From contig JAIUMI010000006.1 in the NCBI GenBank assembly GCA_022565665.1, positions 62,001-126,000 on the forward strand: DNA of 64,000 nt, in the 5' to 3' direction. The translations under genes were made by a program, and so were the position numbers. The notes under the pieces are model-generated. The model saw only the letters and a program-made list of their open reading frames with translations, was not told where the DNA came from and searched no databases. Origin of the DNA: Glycocaulis sp. (GTDB lineage Bacteria; Pseudomonadota; Alphaproteobacteria; Caulobacterales; Maricaulaceae). Of this stretch, positions 9,024 through 17,848 are shown piece by piece (the first letter of the stretch is position 1; every line of letters starts with the position of its first letter).

Positions 9024-9428
9024 CTAGCGATAGCGCAGTCGCACGATGCACATCGCCAGCCCCTGCCCGCCGACAATCGCCGGCAACACCCAGATAAGGC
9101 CGATTTCGGGAAGCAGGTCGCTCGCCTGCTGGGCGAAGGCATAGGCAAAGCTCAGGAAGGCCACGGCTCCTGCCGAGATCAGATTCGCCTCGGCAATCAC
9201 CGCGCGCTGGAACTCGTCCATGGAGCGGAAGAAAGTGATGAAGGCGTGCAGGCCGTAAAGCGCGGGCAAGACCGGCGATACGGCGATGAGGATGCGCAGC
9301 CAGTCCGCTTCGATCATATCGCCCCGGATCACCGTGATGGAGCCGAACAGTATGGCGGTATACCCCGCCATGGCGAAGAACATGTGCAGCATATAGCGGC
9401 GGGCGTGGGGGTTTGGTGTCGATGTCAT
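9024..9428 (-). CDS. Four-helix membrane protein, HTH partner
   Basis: A 134-residue protein with four predicted membrane segments (about 12-32, 43-65, 82-100 and 110-130) and a short soluble patch RSMDEFQRAVIAEANL between the second and third helix. This layout recurs in proteins encoded immediately upstream of small XRE regulators; no enzymatic role is known. It is likely co-transcribed with the following HTH gene. Confidence 0.7.
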   Translation of the reverse strand: MTSTPNPHARRYMLHMFFAMAGYTAILFGSITVIRGDMIEADWLRILIAVSPVLPALYGLHAFITFFRSMDEFQRAVIAEANLISAGAVAFLSFAYAFAQQASDLLPEIGLIWVLPAIVGGQGLAMCIVRLRYR

Positions 9429-9446
9429 GTGTCTTTCTCCCGTGAT

Positions 9447-10331
9447 CTAGCGGCGTTCGGAAAGGAAGCGGGCAAGGCGCGCATTGAAGGCGTCCGGCTG
9501 GTCGATCATTATGAAGTGGCGCGCGCCTTCGATGACCTCCACGCGGCTATTCGCAAGCGGCGCGTACTGGGCCGCGTACATCGCCTCCAGCGTCGCCGCG
9601 TCAACCGGCGAACCGTCAGCCCAGGCCGTCAGCACCAGAACCGGTGCGCGCACCTCGTCCAGCACCGGCGTGAAGTCGCTGCCCGAAACCTCGCCGAAGG
9701 CGCGGGCAATCGTCTGCTGGTCAGAGGCGGCAAACCATTCCCGCATCGTGTCGTGAAACCCCGTATCGAGGCTCTGCACCGGCAGGCCCTGCTCCATCAT
9801 GGCGAGAAACTGGGCATGAGGCACGGCGCTCATCTGGGCGGCGAACATCTCTCCAGACGCGGCGGCCTGCTCCGGCGTTGCGGCCGGATTGAACAGGCGC
9901 GCATAGAAAGGGACCGAATCGACCGCCATCACGGCGCTGACGGCTTCGGGCGCGCGCGCCGCCACCTGCAGGGCGACCTGCCCGCCCAGCGAGTGGCCGA
10001 TCAGGCTGACATGGGTGTAACCGCCTTCAGCGATATAGCCCGCCAGCGCCTCGGCAGCGCCCTCGATGAAACTGCCCTCATGTCCGGTGGCAGGCACCCC
10101 AGCAAAACCGGCCAGCGTGAAGACGTGGATGTCTGCGCTGTCACCCAGCGCCGCCACGGCGCCGTCCCACGTCGCGCCCGAGGAGGCGAGCCCCGGAACG
10201 AAAAACACCGTCTGGCCCGAACTGTCGCCAGAACGCTCCACCACGAACCGGTCTTCAGCATGCGCTGTGCCTGCCAGAACGAGCGCGCTTGCCACCCCGG
10301 CCATCACTGAACTTTTCAAACTCGCCCACAT
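9447..10331 (-). CDS. Secreted alpha/beta hydrolase
   Basis: A 294-residue protein with a signal peptide (hydrophobic stretch about 9-24 ending GTAHA-ED), so probably periplasmic. The hydrolase fold shows VFFVPGLASSGATW (oxyanion loop), the nucleophile elbow GHSLGG (Ser about 115), the acid region APVLVLTAWADGSP, and the catalytic His in GARHFIMIDQP near the C-terminus. The triad is therefore complete. Substrate unknown; esterase or lactonase are equally possible. It stands alone between a membrane protein and a repeat-filled intergenic region. Confidence 0.87.
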   Translation of the reverse strand: MWASLKSSVMAGVASALVLAGTAHAEDRFVVERSGDSSGQTVFFVPGLASSGATWDGAVAALGDSADIHVFTLAGFAGVPATGHEGSFIEGAAEALAGYIAEGGYTHVSLIGHSLGGQVALQVAARAPEAVSAVMAVDSVPFYARLFNPAATPEQAAASGEMFAAQMSAVPHAQFLAMMEQGLPVQSLDTGFHDTMREWFAASDQQTIARAFGEVSGSDFTPVLDEVRAPVLVLTAWADGSPVDAATLEAMYAAQYAPLANSRVEVIEGARHFIMIDQPDAFNARLARFLSERR

Positions 10332-10476
10332 CGGAACCTCCGTTGAATGTCATGGGTGATAGTCACTTTGTAAGGTATTCATGACACCATCGAACACATA
10401 TGTCAACTACACCTGACTTATTGTCGGGCGAGGCTGATTTTGGGTTGAGCCCGGTCTGGCGACGCGGTGGGAACAT

Positions 10477-10582
10477 GGGTCCCGGCTCGGGGACCGGGAC
10501 CCCGGTGGAGGTGCCGGCGGCAACGCAGCCAGAATAGCTCAAATGCTCAAAGTCCGGGGCCCCGGCCCCCGAGCCGGGGTCC
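10477..10582. repeat. Palindromic repeat family A, copy 1
   Basis: Two 27-bp arms, each built on CCCGGCTCGGGG, face each other around a spacer of about 52 bases. The arms are near-identical inverted copies. The same arm sequence recurs at 46585-46692. It lies in a 346-base gap between the hydrolase and the Lrp regulator, which holds no supported gene. Confidence 0.8.
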
Positions 10583-10590
10583 ACCCTTTT

Positions 10591-10651
10591 CGTTTTCCCG
10601 GCGAAAGCCGGTGCCCAGTGTTTCTGGATCCGGGCTTCCGCCGGGAAAACG
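10591..10651. repeat. Palindromic repeat family B, copy 1
   Basis: A 61-base inverted repeat, from CGTTTTCCCGGCGAAAGCCGG to its mirror ending GCCGGGAAAACG. It directly follows repeat A copy 1, and a second copy lies at 15447-15508. It resembles REP-type intergenic palindromes and could fold as a hairpin in RNA. Confidence 0.8.
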
Positions 10652-10677
10652 AAGAATGGGACGAGGGAAAAGAGATC

Positions 10678-11136
10678 CTAAACCGGCAATTCCGTGGTGT
10701 TCTTGATCGCTTCCATCGCAAAGCTGGCGCTGACGTCCGACAGCGGCGCTATCGCAATGAGTTTCTTGTAGAAGGCGTCATAGGCCGCGATCTCGGGCAG
10801 GACGATCTTGATAAGATAATCCACATCCCCGCTCATCCGGTAGAACTCCAGTACTTCCGGCAATCGCTCCACGCCGCGCGAGAACGCGCTTAGCCATTCG
10901 GCGTCATGGCGATTGGTGCGCACGAAGATGAAGAGCGTGGCTTTCAGACCCAGCGCATCGGGCTCCAGCAGCGCGACGCGCTTGCGGATAATGCCCGCCT
11001 CCTCCAGCCGCCTGATGCGCCGGGCGACAGGCGTGGCGCTGAGGCCCACCGCATCGGCAAGCTCCTGCACCGTGCGGTCTGAATCGTCCTGCAACAGGCG
11101 CAGCAGCTTCACGTCATGATCATCAAGCGCCACCAT
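10678..11136 (-). CDS. Lrp/AsnC-family transcriptional regulator
   Basis: A 152-residue regulator with an N-terminal helix-turn-helix (LDDHDVKLLRLLQDD, VQELADAVGLSATPVARRIRRLEEAGII) and a C-terminal ligand-binding RAM domain (about 60-145; LEFYRMSGDVDYLIKIV). The family senses amino acids or related small molecules and often controls itself and a divergent neighbour. Here the divergent neighbour is a class V aminotransferase 84 bases away, making it the natural target (inference). Confidence 0.92.
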   Translation of the reverse strand: MVALDDHDVKLLRLLQDDSDRTVQELADAVGLSATPVARRIRRLEEAGIIRKRVALLEPDALGLKATLFIFVRTNRHDAEWLSAFSRGVERLPEVLEFYRMSGDVDYLIKIVLPEIAAYDAFYKKLIAIAPLSDVSASFAMEAIKNTTELPV

Positions 11137-11220
11137 TTCGGCCTCCCGTGGTGATTTTCGCTATTTCCTAGCACAAACTGGCTGAAAACAGGCAAAAACC
11201 GCTTCACGAAGCATGGTTTC

Positions 11221-12915
11221 ATGTCCTCCATGGACAGAACCGCGACACATACCGCCCCCGAAACGATCCGCGACGGCCTGATCGCCGGAAACGCGATGAT
11301 CCGCACCCCGTTCGGGGAGCGTCCGCTGGTCTATGCCGACTACACCGCCTCCGGCCGCCCTCACCGCGCCGTCGAGGAGAAGATTTCTGCGCTCCACGCC
11401 CTCCTCGCCAATCCGCATACTGAAGACAGCGCTACCGGCCGGGCCTCCAATGCCTGGCTGCGCGAAGCAGAAGCCATCATCAAGCGCGCGGTCAACGCCT
11501 CTGCCGAAGATGCCCTGATCCCGTGCGGGACGGGCGCGACGGCGGCGATCCACAAGCTGCAGGAAATCCTCGGCATTGCCTGCCCGCCCGCCAGCTGCGC
11601 GCGCCTGTGGGAGGCCGCAGAGACCGCCCTTGGCGCCGAGGCGCGCGCCGCGCTGGAAGAAGCCATCCGCGCACAGGGCCCTGTCGTCTTCATCGGCCCT
11701 TATGAGCATCACTCCAATGAGCTGACCTGGCGCGAAAGCTTTGCAACCGTCGTGCGCGTGGACCTCGCGGCTGATGGCGGGATCGATTTTGACCATCTGG
11801 AATCCCTGCTCACCGATCCGCGCTGGCAGGGCCGCATGCGGATTGGGGCGTTCTCGGCAGCTTCCAACGTGACGGGGCTGAAGACCGATGTGCGCCGCCT
11901 TGCGCGCCTCCTGCACGCGCATGACGCCATCCTCGCGCTCGATTGCGCGGCCAGCGCGCCCTATACGCAAATCGACATGCACCCCGAAGGCGACCCGCAG
12001 GCGCGCATTGATGCCGTCTATTTCTCGCCCCACAAATTTGTCGGCGGGCCGGGATCGTGCGGCGTTCTGGTGTTCGACAAGACGCTCTACCGGCGCGACC
12101 TGCCCCCGACCGTCAGCGCAGGCGGCACGGTCCGCTATGTCTGGGATGGCGGGCACGATTTTATCGAGGACATTGAGGGCCGCGAAAAGCCGGGCACGCC
12201 CGGCCTGCCGCAGATCGTCCGCGCGGCGCTGGCGATGGAGCTGCGTGATGCGGTGGGGGTAGAGACCATCCAACAGCGCGAGCATGCGGCGCTGGAGCGG
12301 GCCTTTGCCCTGTGGAGCCAGAGCCGGGGCGTGGAGGTGCTGGGGCCTGCCGATGCCGGCCGGCGGCTCGGCATCGTCTCCTTCAACCTGATGGACCCGC
12401 GCGGGGGATATCTCCATCCGCGCTTTGTCACGACTCTCCTGAGCGATCTGTTCGGCATTCAGGCGCGGGCGGGCTGTGCCTGCGCTGGCCCGTATGCGCA
12501 TACCTTGCTCGGCATTGATGATGCTCGCACGCAAAGCTTTCGCTCGGCGGTCCTCTCCGGCCATGCGGGCCTGCGGCCGGGCTGGAGCCGGGTCAGCCTG
12601 CACTGGGCGATGGACGAGGCCGAGATCGACTATGTGATCCGCGCCATCGCCTTCATCGCCGAAGAGGGCTGGAAATTCCTAGACCTCTACCGGTTTGATC
12701 TTGCAAGCGGCGCGTGGAGCTGGCGCGGGGCGACGCGTGTGGATGCGCGAGAGGCGATCTGCGGCGCATATCCTGATGATCGCGCCGCGCTCTTTGCCGT
12801 CCTGTTGAAGGAAGCCAGGACACGCGCCTGCGCCCTCTCCCCCTGCCCGGACGCCCGGCCCCGCCTGCCCGAGGCGGTGGAGGAGTTGCGCCAGTTTTCC
12901 CTGCCGGTGGAGTAG
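11221..12915 (+). CDS. Class V aminotransferase (cysteine desulfurase-like)
   Basis: A 564-residue PLP enzyme of the SufS/CsdA-like group. Seen: VYADYTASGRPHRAVEE, PCGTGATAAIHKLQ, the PLP-aspartate region ALDCAASAP, the PLP lysine in SPHKFVGGPGSCG and a Cys-rich loop ARAGCACAGPYAHTLLGI in the place where desulfurases carry their catalytic Cys. It is longer than SufS (about 410), with about 100 extra C-terminal residues of unclear role. No suf/isc genes are adjacent, so it may be a Cys- or kynureninase-like lyase rather than the Fe-S assembly enzyme. It is divergent from the Lrp regulator. Confidence 0.85.
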   Translation: MSSMDRTATHTAPETIRDGLIAGNAMIRTPFGERPLVYADYTASGRPHRAVEEKISALHALLANPHTEDSATGRASNAWLREAEAIIKRAVNASAEDALIPCGTGATAAIHKLQEILGIACPPASCARLWEAAETALGAEARAALEEAIRAQGPVVFIGPYEHHSNELTWRESFATVVRVDLAADGGIDFDHLESLLTDPRWQGRMRIGAFSAASNVTGLKTDVRRLARLLHAHDAILALDCAASAPYTQIDMHPEGDPQARIDAVYFSPHKFVGGPGSCGVLVFDKTLYRRDLPPTVSAGGTVRYVWDGGHDFIEDIEGREKPGTPGLPQIVRAALAMELRDAVGVETIQQREHAALERAFALWSQSRGVEVLGPADAGRRLGIVSFNLMDPRGGYLHPRFVTTLLSDLFGIQARAGCACAGPYAHTLLGIDDARTQSFRSAVLSGHAGLRPGWSRVSLHWAMDEAEIDYVIRAIAFIAEEGWKFLDLYRFDLASGAWSWRGATRVDAREAICGAYPDDRAALFAVLLKEARTRACALSPCPDARPRLPEAVEELRQFSLPVE

Positions 12916-12935
12916 GAAGCGGGTCCCTCTCCGCC

Positions 12936-13044
12936 TGTCATCCTCCGGCCAAGCGTTAGCGAGGTCCGGGGGACCCATGCCTGCAAAGGGCAATCAAACG
13001 GAATCTCTCAGGCATGGGTGGCCCGGATAAACCGGGCCATGACA
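12936..13044. repeat. Palindromic repeat family C, copy 1
   Basis: A 109-base element bounded by TGTCAT and ATGACA, with inner arms GGGACCCATGCCTG and CAGGCATGGGT. It lies between the convergent aminotransferase and nadC genes. Three more copies are near 38.8, 40.8 and 42.7 kb. Confidence 0.8.
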
Positions 13045-13069
13045 ATGATTGGCGGCAGGGGAAAACCCC

Positions 13070-13903
13070 CTACCCCTCATCCATGCCGAAATCGAAATTC
13101 GGCGCGGAATGGGTGAGCGCACCGACCGAGATCACATCGACGCCGGTTTCGGCGATTGCGCGCACCGTCATCAGATCAACGCCGCCAGAGGCCTCAAGGA
13201 TGGCCCGGCCCTTGGCGGCTTTGACCGCGGCCTTGAGATCATCCAGCGGGAAATTGTCGAGCAGCACGCTTTCTGCGCCCGCTGCCAGCGCTTCATCGAG
13301 CTGGTCCAGCCGGTCGATCTCGACCGCGACGCGGGTCATGTGCCCGGCATGGGCTTTCGCGCGGCTCACCGCCTCGCCCACGCTGCCCGCAACCGCCACG
13401 TGATTATCCTTGATCAGGATGGCATCATCCAGCCCGAAGCGGTGGCTGGCCCCGCCTCCCGCCCGCACTGCGCTGAGCTCCAGCGCCCGCAAAGTGGGCG
13501 TTGTCTTGCGCGTGTGGGCGATTGCCGCGCCCGTGCCCTTCACCGCCTCCACATAGCGCCTTGTCAGCGTCGCGATACCACTGAGCCGTCCGAGGAAGTT
13601 CAGCGCCGTGCGCTCGGCCACCAGAATGGCCCGTACGGAGCCTTCCACCGCCAGCACTACATCACCTGCCGCCAACGCATCGCCGTCATGAGCGCGCCAG
13701 TAGATCTTCAAGGTGGGATCGCACTGGCGGAAGACCTCCGCCGCGACCGCCTGCCCGGCCAGCACGCCTTCGCCGCGCGCCGCTATCACGAAACCGGCAT
13801 GGGCGTGGGCGGGGATGACCGCTTCGCTGGTGACATCGCCGCGCCCGCCCAGATCCTCGGCCAGCGCGCGCGTCACGATGTCCTGCAAGTAGGCGCTATT
13901 CAT
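13070..13903 (-). CDS. nadC: Nicotinate-nucleotide pyrophosphorylase (carboxylating)
   Basis: A 277-residue quinolinate phosphoribosyltransferase that turns quinolinate and PRPP into nicotinate mononucleotide, the third step of NAD synthesis. Characteristic segments: EDLGGRGDVTSEAVIP near the N-terminus, RTALNFLGRLSGIATLT, HTRKTTPTLRALE, AVRAGGGASHRFGLDDAILIKDNH, EVDRLDQ-like EIDRLDQLDEAL, and the ending ISVGALTHSAPNFDF. The length is normal. It overlaps nadB by four bases, as the last gene of a nadA-nadB-nadC operon. Confidence 0.97.
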   Translation of the reverse strand: MNSAYLQDIVTRALAEDLGGRGDVTSEAVIPAHAHAGFVIAARGEGVLAGQAVAAEVFRQCDPTLKIYWRAHDGDALAAGDVVLAVEGSVRAILVAERTALNFLGRLSGIATLTRRYVEAVKGTGAAIAHTRKTTPTLRALELSAVRAGGGASHRFGLDDAILIKDNHVAVAGSVGEAVSRAKAHAGHMTRVAVEIDRLDQLDEALAAGAESVLLDNFPLDDLKAAVKAAKGRAILEASGGVDLMTVRAIAETGVDVISVGALTHSAPNFDFGMDEG

Positions 13904-15441
13904 TCGGCAGGCTCCGCCAGCGGGGAAATGTGGGGATGCACGGCGCGCGCCTCGGCCAGCGTCAGGCGGGTGTGCGTCGCGACGGCACTGGTGGAGGGAT
14001 GATCGCTGCGGAAATGCCCGCCCCGGCTCTCGGTGCGCAGCATGGCCCCTGCCGCCACGAAACGCGCGGCGATAAGCGCATCGGCTTCGCCGTGCTTGGC
14101 CTCCAGCGCGTTGATAGTGTCAAGCAGGCGTGCAAGCCCCGCCGCCTCCCGCTCCACGCCTGCCTCAATGGCCATGGCCGCGCGCAAGCGCGCCAGCGCC
14201 TCGGCCGGCAGGGCCGGGGCCGGATCGGCCGGGACCGGCTTCAGCGCGCGCTGAGGGGCGTTTGCCAGTGCCTCCGCCGCCCGCCGCCCGAAGACCAGCC
14301 CTTCCAGCAGGGAGTTTGACGCCAGCCGGTTCGCGCCATGCACGCCGGTCGAGGCGCATTCGCCCACGGCCCACAGGCCCGGCACGCCGGTAAAGCCTTC
14401 GGTGTCGGCCGCCACCCCGCCCATGTGATAATGCGCCGCCGGGGCGACGGGGATGGGCGCAAGGCGCGGATCAATGCCCGCCGCCCTGCAAGCCGCAAAC
14501 ACGGCCGGGAAGCGCTCGGGGAACTCCGCGCCCACCGCCGCGCGGGCATCGAGATACGCGCCGCGCCCCGTTTTCACCTGCCGGTGTACGGCGCGGGCCA
14601 CCACATCGCGCGGGGCAAGCTCGGCTTGCGGATGAACGCCGCGCATGAAGCGGGTGCCGGTGCGGTCGATCAGCGTCGCGCCTTCACCACGCAGGGCCTC
14701 GGTGGCGAGCGGCGCAGGATCACGGCCCACATCAATGGCGGTGGGGTGAAACTGGACAAATTCCGGGTCCTGGATGACTGCGCCAAGCCGCGCTGCCCAG
14801 CTGAGCGCCTGTCCCTGGCTGGAAGCCGGCGTGGTGGTCACGCCATAAAGCCCGCACAGACTGCCGGTGGCGAGCACGACATCGCTGGCAAGGAGGTCGT
14901 GGAGGTTTCCTGAGGGATCAAACGCCATCACGCCCGCGCACCCACCCGCCGCATCGGGGATCAGACCGGACGCGCGCCAGCCCTCGCGGATCTCGATATG
15001 GGGGGCGGCCTGCACGGCACGGATCAGCGCGGCAAGAATCCCTGCGCCTGCCTGATCGCCCTTCACCCGCGCCACACGGGCGCGCGAATGCGCCGCTTCG
15101 CGCGACAGGGACCAGCTGCCGTCCGCCTCACGCTCGAACGGCGCGCCCAAGCCGTAAAGCGCCTCGATCTCGGCAGGTCCGGCTTCAGCCAGCAGGTAGG
15201 CTGCGGCCTCATAGACCAGCCCGGCTCCGGCGGCAATCGTGTCGCGCGCATGCAAGGACGGTCTGTCATCGGTGCCAAGCGCTGCCGCCACTCCTCCCTG
15301 CGCCCAGCCGGTAGAGCTGCCCTCACCCAGCCTTGCGCCCGTCAGCAGGATCACCCGGCGCGGGGCGGCATGCAGCGCGGTCCAAAGACCGGCTATGCCT
15401 GCGCCAATGATGATGAGGGGGTGGGACAAGGAAAACCTCAA
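13900..15441 (-). CDS. nadB: L-aspartate oxidase
   Basis: A 513-residue flavoprotein oxidising L-aspartate to iminoaspartate, the substrate of NadA. Seen: LIIIGAGIAGLWTAL dinucleotide-binding motif, GSSTGWAQGGVAAALG (FAD-linked), EFVQFHPTAI, HYHMGGVAADTEG and the ANRLASNSLLEGLVFGRRAAEA signature. No ATG or GTG is in frame at the N-terminus, so the start is TTG, at 15441 or more likely 15429, which follows GAGG by 6 bases. The C-terminal three-helix region is present. It is co-operonic with nadC and nadA, although a 79-base gap with a repeat separates it from nadA. Confidence 0.96.
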   Translation of the reverse strand: MRFSLSHPLIIIGAGIAGLWTALHAAPRRVILLTGARLGEGSSTGWAQGGVAAALGTDDRPSLHARDTIAAGAGLVYEAAAYLLAEAGPAEIEALYGLGAPFEREADGSWSLSREAAHSRARVARVKGDQAGAGILAALIRAVQAAPHIEIREGWRASGLIPDAAGGCAGVMAFDPSGNLHDLLASDVVLATGSLCGLYGVTTTPASSQGQALSWAARLGAVIQDPEFVQFHPTAIDVGRDPAPLATEALRGEGATLIDRTGTRFMRGVHPQAELAPRDVVARAVHRQVKTGRGAYLDARAAVGAEFPERFPAVFAACRAAGIDPRLAPIPVAPAAHYHMGGVAADTEGFTGVPGLWAVGECASTGVHGANRLASNSLLEGLVFGRRAAEALANAPQRALKPVPADPAPALPAEALARLRAAMAIEAGVEREAAGLARLLDTINALEAKHGEADALIAARFVAAGAMLRTESRGGHFRSDHPSTSAVATHTRLTLAEARAVHPHISPLAEPAE

Positions 15442-15446
15442 TCAAG

Positions 15447-15508
15447 CGTTTCACCGGCGAAAGCCGGTGCCCAGCTTTTTCTGGGTCCCGGCTTGCGCCG
15501 GGAAAACG
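15447..15508. repeat. Palindromic repeat family B, copy 2
   Basis: A 62-base inverted repeat like 10591-10651 (ACCGGCGAAAGCCGGT core, mirror ending GCCGGGAAAACG), placed inside the nad operon between nadA and nadB. In the transcript it would form a hairpin that could stabilise or process the mRNA, which is inference. Confidence 0.8.
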
Positions 15509-15520
15509 AGAAATGGGCGG

Positions 15521-16648
15521 CTAAACGCTCACATACGGAACGGAGACCACAGGCTTGCTGGTGTCGAAGGCAGGCGGCTTGCCGAGCGATGGCAGCGCCA
15601 GCATCGCATCAACGCTCGCCTTGGCGCGCGCGGCGATCACCGGATCAACATGCACCTCGTGCTTCATGTCGCGCAGGGCTTCATAGATGCCTTTCAGCGT
15701 GATGCGCTTCATGTGCGGGCAGAGATTGCACGGTTTGACGAAATTCACGCCCGGATTTTCCACCGCCACATTATCGCTCATCGAGCATTCGGTGATGAGG
15801 ATGGCCGTGTGCGGCTGGTGATCCTTCACATAGGCCGCCATCGCGCCGGTGGAGCCGGCAAAGTCAGCCGCTTTGAGCACATCCGGCGGGCATTCCGGGT
15901 GGGTGATGATCATGGCGTCCGGGTGAGCGGCGCGCAGGGCCTCGATATCGTCCACCGTGAACTGCTCATGCACCTCGCAACTGCCCTTCCAGGTGAGGAT
16001 GCGGATGCCGGTCTGGCTGGCGACATTCTTCGCCAGATACTCGTCCGGAATGAGGATGACCGTGTCGGTATTCCATTCCGCTGCGATGGCCTCGACAACC
16101 TGCACGGCATTGGACGAGGTGCAGCAGATGTCGGAATACGCCTTCACTTCCGCCGACGTGTTTACATAGGTGACGATTGGGTAGTCGGGATAGGCCTCTC
16201 GGATGGCGCGCACATTGGCGCCACTGATCGAGGCGGCGAGCGAACAGCCCGCGCGCTCGTCAGGGATCAGCACGGTCTTTTCCGGCGACAGGATTTTCGC
16301 CGTCTCGGCCATGAAGTGGACACCCGCCTGCACGATCACGCTGGCTTCGGTTTTCGCCGCTTCCTGCGCAAGTTTGAGCGAATCCCCCATGATATCGCCC
16401 ACCGTGTGGAAGATATCGGCGGTCATGTAATTGTGGGCGAGGATGACGGCGTCGCGCTCGACTTTGAGCCGGTTGATCGCGTCGATCAGCGGCGCATGCA
16501 GCGGCCACTCCATCGGCGTCACCACCGATTTCACTTTTTCATAGAGGTGATCGGTGCGCGCCTTCACGCCCGCATCATAGACCAGCGCATCGGCTTCGGG
16601 CCATGCATTATCAAGGGCTTGCATGCGGGTCGGGTCGTGCCGGTCCAT
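15521..16648 (-). CDS. nadA: Quinolinate synthase
   Basis: A 375-residue 4Fe-4S enzyme condensing iminoaspartate with dihydroxyacetone phosphate to quinolinate. Seen: ILAHNYMTADIFHTVGDIMGDSL split over the first pseudo-repeat, Cys in ERAGCSLAASISG, Cys in DICCTSSNAVQVV, and Cys-Asn-Leu-Cys near residues 301-304 (CNLCPHMKRITL), giving the three cluster ligands of the family, plus TGSTGAM-like GSTGAMAAYV. It is the first gene of the nad operon. Its upstream region carries two TGCTC-N4-TGAGC inverted repeats. Confidence 0.97.
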   Translation of the reverse strand: MDRHDPTRMQALDNAWPEADALVYDAGVKARTDHLYEKVKSVVTPMEWPLHAPLIDAINRLKVERDAVILAHNYMTADIFHTVGDIMGDSLKLAQEAAKTEASVIVQAGVHFMAETAKILSPEKTVLIPDERAGCSLAASISGANVRAIREAYPDYPIVTYVNTSAEVKAYSDICCTSSNAVQVVEAIAAEWNTDTVILIPDEYLAKNVASQTGIRILTWKGSCEVHEQFTVDDIEALRAAHPDAMIITHPECPPDVLKAADFAGSTGAMAAYVKDHQPHTAILITECSMSDNVAVENPGVNFVKPCNLCPHMKRITLKGIYEALRDMKHEVHVDPVIAARAKASVDAMLALPSLGKPPAFDTSKPVVSVPYVSV

Positions 16649-16676
16649 CGCGTCTCATCCTCCTTCTGCCCGCTTT

Positions 16677-16691
16677 TGCTCATTTTGAGCA
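16677..16691. promoter_or_regulatory. nadA-proximal inverted repeat (putative NAD-regulon operator, site 1)
   Basis: TGCTCA-TTT-TGAGCA, a perfect palindrome 28 bases upstream of the nadA ATG. The same TGCTC-N4-TGAGC pattern recurs at 16740-16754. Alphaproteobacterial nadABC operons are often controlled by a dedicated repressor (NadQ); I cannot confirm from memory that this is its motif. Confidence 0.6.
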
Positions 16692-16739
16692 TTAAGGGGA
16701 GCCAGAAAATCGGCGGGCCGTTCACCGGTCTCGCCGTTA

Positions 16740-16754
16740 TGCTCTTAGTGAGCC
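16740..16754. promoter_or_regulatory. nadA-distal inverted repeat (site 2)
   Basis: TGCTC-TTAG-TGAGC, with the same half-sites and spacing as site 1, 63 bases further from nadA. Two copies in a 187-base promoter region that is otherwise featureless support a paired operator. Confidence 0.55.
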
Positions 16755-16835
16755 TAAGGTGGGATGTTTCTACGCCCCGGCAAGGGGGGATGCAAGACAG
16801 TTTTCTTACACCCCCGCCCGAGGAGGGGATTGCAG

Positions 16836-17396
16836 CTATCTCACGCGGGCATAGCGCAAGAGCACAACATCGTTTTTCATTGGCCGCGCTTCAAGCAGAG
16901 ACAGCTTTCTGCGGCCCATCCACTCCTTGAACAACGGGACGCCTTCACCGTGCAATAGCGGCGCGACGCCGATACGGTACTCGTCAAACAGATCCGCCTC
17001 GATCAGCGGACGGGCCAGCTGTGCGCTGCCGAAAAGATAGAGATTCTTGCCGCCTTCGGCCTTCAGCCGCGCAATCTCCGCCACCGGATCACTGTTGAAC
17101 ATGGTCACATTGGCCCAGTCGGAGTGCTTGATGGAGCGGGAGAACACATATTTCGGCAGTGTATTCATGAAATGGGCGACATTGGCCTCCGGCCCGTCTG
17201 CCGCGCCCGGCCAGTAGCCCGCCATCAGATCATGGGTGCGCCGGCCGAACACCATGCCGCCCATCGCCTCCCCCTGCTGGATGGAGATTGCTTCCAGATC
17301 TTCGCTCCAGGCATCGGCCATCCACGAAATATCGTGGCCGGGACCTTCAAACCGGCCATCCAGCCCCATCAGATTCCACATGATCAGCTTGCGCAT
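16836..17396 (-). CDS. Dihydrofolate reductase-family protein (RibD C-terminal type)
   Basis: A 186-residue protein of the DHFR/RibD C-terminal superfamily: MRKLIMWNLMGLDGRFEGPG, GGMVFGRRTHDLMAGYWP, YVFSRSI, NLYLFGSAQLARPLIEADLFDEYRI and GEGVPLFKEW. Stand-alone members like YwjB/YyaP are uncharacterised NADPH-dependent reductases. ATG 17396 follows GAGGAG by 8 bases and fits the family start. It is the last gene of a four-gene block (SnoaL-like, two SRPBCC, this) pointing away from an HxlR regulator. Confidence 0.87.
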   Translation of the reverse strand: MRKLIMWNLMGLDGRFEGPGHDISWMADAWSEDLEAISIQQGEAMGGMVFGRRTHDLMAGYWPGAADGPEANVAHFMNTLPKYVFSRSIKHSDWANVTMFNSDPVAEIARLKAEGGKNLYLFGSAQLARPLIEADLFDEYRIGVAPLLHGEGVPLFKEWMGRRKLSLLEARPMKNDVVLLRYARVR

Positions 17397-17441
17397 GGAT
17401 TTGCTCCTCACGCCGCGCGGGCGCGTTCAATGTCAGGGTAA

Positions 17442-17837
17442 TTATTCAGCGAGACGCCAGTAGCCGGCCCGATAGCCATCCACCAGTCCGGGCGCGAGCT
17501 CGGCAATCTGGCACGTCACTTCAAGCCGGGTCTGCGCGCCGTTGGGTCTGAAAGCGACGCTTACCAACGTTGCACACAGTTGCCTGCCTGCCTCGCTGAC
17601 GGTTTCAGCAAAGACGATCCGCTCATTCTCCACGATATCGAGATACACGACCTCTACACGGAATCTGAGATCACCGTCGTGGCCGCAATGACAGATATCG
17701 CGTCCGCCGACGCGAAAGTCGGCCTGCTCATAGGGCCAGGGAGTGGTTGCTCGCGGATCCTTCCAATCGGCGAATACCTGTTCAAGCCGGGCGTCATAGA
17801 TGCGCTCAAACCGCACCGTGCCGTGGGAAAGGCCCAT
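17442..17837 (-). CDS. SRPBCC/AHSA1-family protein, second paralogue
   Basis: A 131-residue START-like protein nearly superimposable on its upstream neighbour: SHGTVRFERIYDARLEQVF, DFRVGGRDICHCGHDGDLRFR, VVYLDIVENERIVFAETVSEAG. It lacks about 10 residues between the first helix and the DFRVGGRD strand, and its C-terminus is shorter and different (YWRLAE). These proteins bind hydrophobic ligands; many belong to stress-type operons with ArsR or HxlR regulators. ATG 17837 follows GAGGAAAG; the GTG at 17852 is less likely. Confidence 0.85.
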   Translation of the reverse strand: MGLSHGTVRFERIYDARLEQVFADWKDPRATTPWPYEQADFRVGGRDICHCGHDGDLRFRVEVVYLDIVENERIVFAETVSEAGRQLCATLVSVAFRPNGAQTRLEVTCQIAELAPGLVDGYRAGYWRLAE

Positions 17838-17848
17838 GGACGCTTTCC

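Noticed and set aside
15239-16930. A 563-codon plus-strand frame opposite nadA and nadB
   Set aside because: Shadow frame across two conserved genes and a repeat; no homology visible.
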